NCBI GenBank assembly: GCA_947523045.1 | Contig: CANNUR010000080.1 | Location: 1 to 11,520 of the forward strand | Length of the DNA: 11,520 bases | Reading direction: 5' to 3' | DNA from: an uncultured Prosthecobacter sp. | GTDB lineage: Bacteria; Verrucomicrobiota; Verrucomicrobiia; Verrucomicrobiales; Verrucomicrobiaceae | Shown here: positions 6,769 through 11,520 of the stretch, piece by piece | Position numbering within the stretch: the first letter of the stretch is position 1 | Layout: every line of letters starts with the position of its first letter | Notes under the pieces: generated by a model | Told to the model about the DNA's origin: nothing | The model's input: the letters and a program-made list of their open reading frames with translations, nothing else | Database searches by the model: none | Translations under genes and position numbers: made by a program

Positions 6769-8234
6769 ACCCCTCGATTTCCCGCCCGCCTATGTCTCCC
6801 TACGATTCCTTGCAGTCGCTCGGTCGTCGCGCCTTCCTGACCCGCGCCTCGACCGGAGTCGGCCTCGCCGCGCTCGGCAGTTTGATGGAGCCCGGTCTGG
6901 CGCGCGCCGCCGGCGGTTTGACCGATTGGCCGCACCGGCCGATCAAGGCGAAGCGCGTCATCTACCTGTTCCAGTCGGGCGCGCCCTCGCAGATGGACCT
7001 GTTCGATCCGAAGCCGCAGATGGCGGCGCACTTCGGCAAGGACCTGCCGGAGTCGATCCGCAAGGGCCAGCGCCTGACGACCATGACCTCCGGGCAGAAG
7101 AACTTCCCGGTGGCGCCCAGCATGTTCAAGTTCGCCCAGCACGGCCAGAGCCGCGCCTGGATCAGCGAGCTGATGCCGCACCTCGGCTCGGTGGCCGACG
7201 AGCTCTGCTTCATCAAGTCGATGCACACCGACGCGATCAACCATGATCCGGCGATCACCTTCTTTCAGACCGGCCGCCAGCTCGCCGGTTTCCCGAGCAT
7301 GGGCTCCTGGCTGAGCTACGGCCTCGGCAGCGCCAATCAGGATCTGCCGGCCTACGTTGTGCTGACCTCGTTCGGCAGCGGTCGCAAGGACGACCAGCCG
7401 CTGTACGACCGCCTCTGGGGCAGCGGCTTCCTGCCGACCCAGCACAGCGGCGTGAAATTCCGCAACACCGGCGATCCCGTGCTGTACCTGTCGAACCCCG
7501 CTGGCATGGACCGCGCCCTGCGCCGCGACACCCTCGACCAGCTCGGCGAACTCAACCGCCAGCGCCATGAGAAGATCGGCGATCCCGAGATCGAGGCGCG
7601 CATCGCCCAGTATGAAATGGCCTTCCGCATGCAGGCCAGCGTGCCGGACCTGACCGACCTGAAGAGCGAGCCGCAGCACGTGCTCGATCTGTACGGTCCC
7701 GATGTGAACCGTCCCGGCAGTTACGCCGCCAACTGCCTGCTGGCGCGCCGGCTCGCCGAGCGCGACGTCCGTTTCATCCAGCTCTTCCACATGGGCTGGG
7801 ATCACCATGGCGGCCTGCCCAACGCCATCCGCGGCCAGTGCCAGGATACCGACCAGCCCACCGCCGCCCTCATCAAGGACTTGAAGCAGCGCGGCCTGCT
7901 TGAGGACACCCTCATCGTCTGGGGCGGCGAGTTCGGTCGCACGATCTACTCGCAGGGCACCCTCACCGAGACGAACTACGGTCGCGACCACCACCCGCGC
8001 TGCTTCACGGTCCTGCTCGCCGGCGGCGGCATCAAGCCGGGCTTCACGCTCGGTGAGACCGATGACTTCTGCTACAACATCGTCCGTGATCCGGTCAGTA
8101 TCTACGACCTGCACGCGACCATGCTGCACCTGCTCGGCATCGATCACCACCGCCTCAGCTACAAGTTCCAGGGCCTCGACGCCCGGCTGACCGGGGTCGA
8201 GGGCGCCAAGGTTGTGCGCGCGGTGCTGGCCTGA
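6765..8234 (+). CDS. Tat-exported DUF1501 family protein (alkaline-phosphatase/sulfatase-like fold)
   Basis: 489 residues. The start overlaps the preceding stop by 4 bp (ATGA), the normal arrangement for this gene pair. A second ATG at 6792 (residue 10) could also serve. A Tat signal is clear: S-L-G-R21-R22-A-F-L-T, then a hydrophobic stretch ending near LARAAG (residues 45-50). The body matches DUF1501: [19 protein letters not shown] (66-84), HMGWDHH (342-348), GGEFGR (387-392) and GRDHHP (406-411), ending with [13 protein letters not shown]. His/Asp clusters in these motifs resemble the metal site of alkaline-phosphatase-superfamily hydrolases, but no DUF1501 activity is established to my knowledge. 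It probably works with the cytochrome-bearing PSD1 partner outside the cytoplasm. A weak GAGGTG lies 11 nt upstream of the start. The stop is 3 bp from that of the convergent serine hydrolase gene. Confidence 0.95.
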   Translation: MNPSISRPPMSPYDSLQSLGRRAFLTRASTGVGLAALGSLMEPGLARAAGGLTDWPHRPIKAKRVIYLFQSGAPSQMDLFDPKPQMAAHFGKDLPESIRKGQRLTTMTSGQKNFPVAPSMFKFAQHGQSRAWISELMPHLGSVADELCFIKSMHTDAINHDPAITFFQTGRQLAGFPSMGSWLSYGLGSANQDLPAYVVLTSFGSGRKDDQPLYDRLWGSGFLPTQHSGVKFRNTGDPVLYLSNPAGMDRALRRDTLDQLGELNRQRHEKIGDPEIEARIAQYEMAFRMQASVPDLTDLKSEPQHVLDLYGPDVNRPGSYAANCLLARRLAERDVRFIQLFHMGWDHHGGLPNAIRGQCQDTDQPTAALIKDLKQRGLLEDTLIVWGGEFGRTIYSQGTLTETNYGRDHHPRCFTVLLAGGGIKPGFTLGETDDFCYNIVRDPVSIYDLHATMLHLLGIDHHRLSYKFQGLDARLTGVEGAKVVRAVLA

Positions 8235-8255
8235 GCCTCACTTCTTCGCGCGCAC
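8214..8255. repeat. Perfect 8-bp inverted repeat bracketing the two convergent stop codons
   Basis: GTGCGCGC (8214-8221) and its exact complement GCGCGCAC (8248-8255) flank a 26-nt centre containing the TGA of the DUF1501 gene (8232-8234) and, on the other strand, the TGA of the serine hydrolase (8238-8240). Inside it GTG/CAC and GGC-CTGA-GCC can add pairs. No T tract follows on either strand, so it is not a standard rho-independent terminator. A structure that pauses RNA polymerase or stabilises 3' ends in both directions is possible. As both arms are coding in GC-rich DNA, chance cannot be excluded. Confidence 0.35.
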
Positions 8256-9407
8256 CGGTGGCGGCACGGTGACGCCGGCGGCTTCCATGACGAGGCGCTG
8301 GAAGGCGTCGCGCGGCTTGCCGCTGTCGGGCACGAGCACGTTCTGCACGAGGTAGACCGTGACCAGGCCGGTGGCCGGGTCGATCCAGCCATTCGTGGCG
8401 AAGGCGCCGCCGTGACCGAAGCTGCCAACCGGCATCGACGCACAGACGCGCTGGGTCGCGGTGTTGTGCATCCAGCCGCAGGCATAGTTCAGCTTTTTGT
8501 CACCGGCGGTCACCGGCTCCAGCATGGCGCGCACCGCCTTCTCGCTGAGCAGCCGCCTGCCGCCGAAGACGCCGCCCTGGGCGATCAGCGCGTAAAAGCG
8601 GCCCATGTCCGCCGCCGTGGAAAACAGGCCGCCCGCCGGTTCGGTCATGCGGCGCACGCTGGCGTCGCTGGTGACAAAGGGATTGTAGCCGGGCACCAGC
8701 TGGCCGCTGTCCTCGTCGCGCTTGTAGGTCCGCGCAATCCGCGCGCGCAGGGCATCGTCGGGATGGAAGGTCGTGTCGCGCATGCCCAGCGGTTCGAACA
8801 GGCGCGTGCTCAGGAAGTCCTCGTAGGCCATGCCGCTGACGATCTCGAGGATGCGGCCGGCGACGGTGGGCCCGAAGCCGTACTCGTAGGCGCTGCCCGG
8901 CTGGAAGGCGAGCGGCGTCTTCAGCAGCGAGGCCACGTAGGCCTTCAGCGAGATGGCGCCGTCGGTCGCCTTGCGCGGCGGGAAGGCGATGCCGGCGGTG
9001 TGCGACAGCAGCATGCGCAGGGTGATCGGCTTTTCCGGCGCAGCACCGCCGGCGACCGTCACCCTGGCGAGCTCCGGCAGCCACTGCGCGGCCGGCGCGT
9101 CGAGCGAGAGCTTGCCCTCGTCGACCAGCAGCATGACCGCGGCGCCGTTGACCGACTTCGTCATCGAGGCAATCCAGAACAGCGCGTCCTTCGGCATCGG
9201 CCGGTTCTGGGCGACATCGGCATGGCCGACCGCCTCATGATGGACGACCGTTTCGCCCTGCATGACCAGCGTCACGATGCCGGCGGCCTGGCGGGCGGCG
9301 ACCGCCTGTTCCATGGCCGGTCGGATGGCGTCAAGCTTGGCGGAATTCAGTTCGGCCCTGGCGGGTGCGAGGGCGAGCAGGAGGAAGAGCAGGGAGCGGT
9401 GCAGCAT
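8238..9407 (-). CDS. Exported serine hydrolase, class C beta-lactamase/esterase family
   Basis: 389 residues from the ATG whose complement is 9405-9407. The start is chosen because a clean Sec signal peptide (MLHRSLLFLLLALAPARA) follows; the frame extends upstream to 9557 but that part has no signal-like or family sequence. The nucleophile motif S81-M-T-K84 is present (FWIASMTKS). The second motif lies around Tyr174-Tyr176 (PGSAYEYGFG), without the Asn of the classical YxN. The third is H332-G-G (FGHGGAFATNGWIDP), replacing KTG. This pattern is typical of the large penicillin-binding-protein-like esterase/peptidase group (EstB-like) rather than a dedicated AmpC. It probably acts in the periplasm; the substrate cannot be told. 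It is convergent with the DUF1501 gene and divergent from the ribokinase gene, so it is transcribed alone. No Shine-Dalgarno is seen before the ATG. Confidence 0.93.
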   Translation of the reverse strand: MLHRSLLFLLLALAPARAELNSAKLDAIRPAMEQAVAARQAAGIVTLVMQGETVVHHEAVGHADVAQNRPMPKDALFWIASMTKSVNGAAVMLLVDEGKLSLDAPAAQWLPELARVTVAGGAAPEKPITLRMLLSHTAGIAFPPRKATDGAISLKAYVASLLKTPLAFQPGSAYEYGFGPTVAGRILEIVSGMAYEDFLSTRLFEPLGMRDTTFHPDDALRARIARTYKRDEDSGQLVPGYNPFVTSDASVRRMTEPAGGLFSTAADMGRFYALIAQGGVFGGRRLLSEKAVRAMLEPVTAGDKKLNYACGWMHNTATQRVCASMPVGSFGHGGAFATNGWIDPATGLVTVYLVQNVLVPDSGKPRDAFQRLVMEAAGVTVPPPVRAKK

Positions 9408-9565
9408 GGCTGGAGTGAACGCTGCGAAGTGGGGGGAAGTTGGGGGGTTAAAGTTTAAAGTTGCACCCCCGAGCCTGCTGGGGATCTCCCCTCTCCCGCG
9501 GCGCAGCCGCGTTTTTCCCGGCCAAATCGCTTGGCAAAACGCCTCTTGCGGTCTCATGGTGACCC
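9408..9565. promoter_or_regulatory. Divergent spacer with G-tracts, tandem AT heptamer and inverted repeats
   Basis: 158 bp between the serine hydrolase (minus) and ribokinase (plus) starts; promoters for both should lie here. It contains two G6 runs (9431-9436 and 9442-9447), a tandem heptamer TTAAAGT-TTAAAGT (9448-9461), a C5 run (9466-9470) that could pair with the second G run across the heptamer, and GGGGA-TC-TCCCC (9480-9491). The terminator-like hairpin at 9497-9516 follows. I could not identify a convincing sigma-70 promoter for either direction. Regulatory use is inferred from position. Confidence 0.45.
9497..9516 (+). terminator. Terminator-like hairpin upstream of the ribokinase gene
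   Basis: CGCGGC-GCA-GCCGCG followed at once by TTTTT: a perfect 6-bp GC stem, 3-nt loop and U5, oriented for plus-strand transcription. No plus-strand gene ends here; the nearest upstream is the DUF1501 gene, 1.26 kb away. It could stop read-through antisense to the serine hydrolase, or act as an attenuator in the ribokinase leader, 49 bp before its ATG. The stem is short, so efficiency is uncertain. Confidence 0.5.
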
Positions 9566-10507
9566 ATGGCCAGAGCCGCTGCCAACCTCGTCGTCGTCGG
9601 GTCCATGAACGTGGACCTGATCGCCTCCGTACACCACCTGCCGGCGGTGGGCGAGACCGTGGCCGCGTCCGGCCTGGAGAAGCGTTTTGGCGGCAAAGGC
9701 GCCAACCAGGCGCTGGCTGCCGCCCGCCAGGGTGCCAACGTCACCCTCATCGGCTGCCTGGGCGATGATCCCGACGGCCGCGACTACCGCAACCACCTGC
9801 GCCGCGAGGGTGTCAACTGCAGCACGATCACCACCGTGCGCGGCGGCACCGGCAGCGCCTTCATCACCGTCGACGCCCGCGGCGAGAACCAGATCATCGT
9901 CATCCCCGGCGCCAACGCCGCCCTCACCGCCCCAGCGCTGAAGGTCCAGCGCTCGCGCATCGAGGTCGCCAAGGCCCTGCTCCTGCAGTTGGAAGTGCCC
10001 CTGGAAAGTGCGGTCGAGGCCATCCGCCTCGCCAATGGTCGCCAGGTGCCGGTCCTGCTCAATCCCTCGCCCTGCCCGCCGGACTTTCCGTGGAGCGACG
10101 TCCGCATCGAGGTGCTCATCACCAACCGCGGCGAGGCGGCGGCCATCTTCGGGGCGGATCCCGACACCCTGGAGACGGACACCGCCGCCTGGCAGGAAAA
10201 GCTCAAGGCCCGCCACATCCGCACCCTCATCGTCACCCGCGGCGCCCAGCCCACCCTGGCGCTGAATGCCGACGGCCTGGTGCAGGCCGCCACCCTGCCG
10301 GTCAAGCCGGTGGACACCGTGGGCGCCGGCGACACCTTTGCCGGCGCCTTCGCGACCTACTTCGCCGAGGGCATGCCGCTCGCCGAGGCCCTGCGCTGGG
10401 CCAACGCCGCCGCCGCACTCGCCACCCTCAAGCACGGCGCCCAGGATGGCATTCCCATGCGCGGCGACGTGCAAAGCGCGCTCAGCCAGCAGGAAGCCAA
10501 AAAGTAG
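9566..10507 (+). CDS. rbsK: Ribokinase (PfkB family)
   Basis: 313 residues, close to E. coli RbsK. It phosphorylates D-ribose to ribose-5-phosphate with ATP in the cytoplasm. The N-terminal VVVGSMNVDL is typical. PfkB signature 1 is at FGGKGANQA (41-49), which contacts the sugar. LITNRGEA with Asn187 and Glu190 belongs to the Mg/phosphate site. Signature 2, DTVGAGDTFAGAF (250-262), holds the anion hole 253-255 and catalytic base Asp256, equivalent to E. coli Asp255. The usual TLG of the nucleotide-binding strand reads T-R-G at 224-226. No ribose transporter, pyranase or LacI-type regulator is adjacent, so the ribose may come from nucleoside turnover, and other sugars are possible. No Shine-Dalgarno precedes the ATG; a nearby ATG at 9556 is in another frame. 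aguB follows after 72 bp without an obvious terminator, so read-through is possible. Confidence 0.93.
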   Translation: MARAAANLVVVGSMNVDLIASVHHLPAVGETVAASGLEKRFGGKGANQALAAARQGANVTLIGCLGDDPDGRDYRNHLRREGVNCSTITTVRGGTGSAFITVDARGENQIIVIPGANAALTAPALKVQRSRIEVAKALLLQLEVPLESAVEAIRLANGRQVPVLLNPSPCPPDFPWSDVRIEVLITNRGEAAAIFGADPDTLETDTAAWQEKLKARHIRTLIVTRGAQPTLALNADGLVQAATLPVKPVDTVGAGDTFAGAFATYFAEGMPLAEALRWANAAAALATLKHGAQDGIPMRGDVQSALSQQEAKK

Positions 10508-10579
10508 CCGCGCACCCGGTCGGATTCCCCGCGTTTTCCCGCTTGCGCGCCGGCCGCATCTCTCAATCCTCCGCCTCCC

Positions 10580-11446
10580 ATGTCCACCGTCACCCTCGGC
10601 CTCATCCAAGGCGGCACTCATGCGGGCAAGGCGGAAAGCCTAGCCTGGCATGAGTCGCGGATCCGTGACGCCGCCCGGCGCGGTGCGCAGATCGTCTGCC
10701 TGCAGGAGCTGTTCGACATCCCCTACTTCTGCACCCGCCAGGACACGGCCCTGTTCGACCTCGCCGAGCCGGTGCCGGGACCGACCACCGAACGCCTGTC
10801 GGACCTGGCCAAGGAACTCGGCGTCGTGCTCATCGTGCCGCTGTTTGAAAAGCGCGGCCCCGGCCTCTACCACAACACCGCAGCGGTGATCGACGCCGAC
10901 GGCACGGTGCTCGGCAAGTACCGCAAGATGCACATCCCGCAGGACCCGGGCTTCGAGGAGAAGTTTTACTTCACGCCCGGCGACCTCGGCTACCGCGTCT
11001 GGGACACGAAGTTCGGCCGCATCGGCGTGCTCATCTGCTGGGACCAGTGGTACCCCGAGGCCGCCCGCCTGACCGCGCTCGCCGGCGCGCAGATCCTGTT
11101 TTACCCGACCGCCATCGGCTGGTTGTCCTCCGAAAAGGCCGCCCTCGGCGCCGCCCAGCACACCGCCTGGGAAACCGTCCAGCGCGGTCACGCGGTCGCC
11201 AACGGCTGCTTCGTCGCCGCCGTCAACCGCACGGGGTTCCAGGACGACACCGAATTCTGGGGCCAGAGCTTCGTCGCCAATCCCTATGGCGAAATCGTCG
11301 CCAAGGCCTCGGTCGCCGAGCCGGAAGTCCTGCTCGTTGCCTGCGACCTGCAGGCGGTCGAGGACTTCCGCCGCATCTGGCCATTTTTCCGCGATCGCCG
11401 CATTGACACCTACGCCCCCCTCACCCAACGCTACCTCGATGAGTAA
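10580..11446 (+). CDS. aguB: N-carbamoylputrescine amidase
   Basis: 288 residues, normal for AguB of the nitrilase (carbon-nitrogen hydrolase) superfamily. It hydrolyses N-carbamoylputrescine to putrescine, CO2 and ammonia in the cytoplasm. The catalytic triad is visible: Glu43 in CLQELFD, Lys116 in KYRKMHIPQDP, and Cys153 in ICWDQWYPEAA. The segments EKFYFTPGD and NRTG are characteristic of the AguB branch, and the C-terminus FFRDRRIDTY is also typical. The start at 10580 gives the usual MSTVTLGLIQ beginning of the nitrilase fold; the upstream stretch CCTCCGCCTCCC is pyrimidine-rich, with no Shine-Dalgarno. Its last 8 bp overlap the next gene, agmatine deiminase, which makes its substrate. 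That linkage fixes the function better than sequence alone. Confidence 0.96.
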   Translation: MSTVTLGLIQGGTHAGKAESLAWHESRIRDAARRGAQIVCLQELFDIPYFCTRQDTALFDLAEPVPGPTTERLSDLAKELGVVLIVPLFEKRGPGLYHNTAAVIDADGTVLGKYRKMHIPQDPGFEEKFYFTPGDLGYRVWDTKFGRIGVLICWDQWYPEAARLTALAGAQILFYPTAIGWLSSEKAALGAAQHTAWETVQRGHAVANGCFVAAVNRTGFQDDTEFWGQSFVANPYGEIVAKASVAEPEVLLVACDLQAVEDFRRIWPFFRDRRIDTYAPLTQRYLDE

Positions 11447-11520
11447 AGGATATCCGAAGAACTACCGCCTGCCCGCCGAATTCGAACCGCAGGAGGCAAT
11501 CTGGCTGTCCTGGCCGTCGA
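11439..11520 (+). CDS. aguA: Agmatine deiminase, N-terminal fragment (cut by window end)
   Basis: Only 27 codons are visible, beginning M-S-K-G-Y-P-K-N-Y and continuing R-L-P-A-E-F-E-P-Q-E-A-I-W-L-S-W-P-S. This matches the conserved start of agmatine deiminases (porphyromonas-type peptidylarginine deiminase fold), where the RxPAEFxPxxAxxLxWP block opens the domain. The enzyme converts agmatine to N-carbamoylputrescine and ammonia. The ATG (11439) overlaps the aguB stop (11444-11446) by 8 bp in a different frame, implying translational coupling. The catalytic Cys/His/Asp residues lie beyond the window. Confidence 0.9.
   Translation, partial: MSKGYPKNYRLPAEFEPQEAIWLSWPS

Noticed and set aside
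6666..8150. 494-codon open frame on the minus strand opposite the DUF1501 gene
   Set aside because: Same antisense codon artefact; no family motif, and the plus-strand protein is unmistakable.
9408..9557. Upstream extension of the serine hydrolase to an ATG at 9557 (minus)
   Set aside because: The added 50 residues cover the G-tracts and hairpins of the divergent spacer and would bury a clean signal peptide that begins at 9407.
1..11520. CRISPR array, insertion sequence, toxin-antitoxin or defence genes
   Set aside because: No regularly spaced repeats, transposase motifs, terminal inverted repeats with target duplications, or small paired genes of such families were found in either strand.

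Overview
The window looks like the chromosome of a high-GC, Gram-negative bacterium of the Planctomycetota/Verrucomicrobiota/Chlamydiota (PVC) group. I favour Verrucomicrobiota (an Opitutales-like lineage), but this rests on gene families and is not proven. The strongest pointer is the pair at 3643-8234: a cytochrome-c/DUF1549/DUF1553 protein followed by a Tat-exported DUF1501 protein. This pair is characteristic of PVC genomes. A class II terpene-cyclase fragment and the near absence of Shine-Dalgarno sequences agree with this. Codon third positions are strongly G/C, so long shadow frames occur throughout on both strands.

Layout. 1-791: 3' part of a squalene-hopene-cyclase-family gene, entering the window just before its DXDDT catalytic motif. 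792-1049: spacer with an abrupt AT-rich island and a perfect 17-bp palindrome. 1050-2642: two genes 3 bp apart, a Tat-exported SMP-30/gluconolactonase-like protein and SufE. 2665-2739: tRNA-Arg(CCG) with encoded CCA. 2740-2900: a hairpin-rich spacer leading to a 2-Cys peroxiredoxin (2901-3512), which ends at a textbook rho-independent terminator (3533-3565). 3643-8234: the two-gene, ATGA-overlapped PSCyt1-DUF1549-DUF1553 / DUF1501 operon. 8238-9407 (minus): an exported class C beta-lactamase-like serine hydrolase, convergent with the DUF1501 gene, with only 3 bp between stop codons. 9408-9565: divergent spacer with G-tracts, a tandem AT heptamer and a terminator-like hairpin facing right. 9566-11520: ribokinase, N-carbamoylputrescine amidase, and the start of agmatine deiminase, the last two overlapping by 8 bp.

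How the genes work together. AguA and AguB are consecutive enzymes turning agmatine into putrescine, and their overlap indicates co-translation. The DUF1549/1553 and DUF1501 proteins are probably a secreted, possibly haem-containing pair of unknown biochemical function, encoded as one transcription unit. SufE (Fe-S cluster sulfur transfer) and the peroxiredoxin both relate to redox stress, but they are separated by a tRNA and probably transcribed separately. No mobile element, CRISPR array, phage gene or integrase is visible. Most of the window is ordinary metabolism. The least explained parts are an odd proline/glutamine-rich insertion in the SMP-30-like protein, the structured spacers, and the tightly convergent/divergent arrangement around the serine hydrolase.
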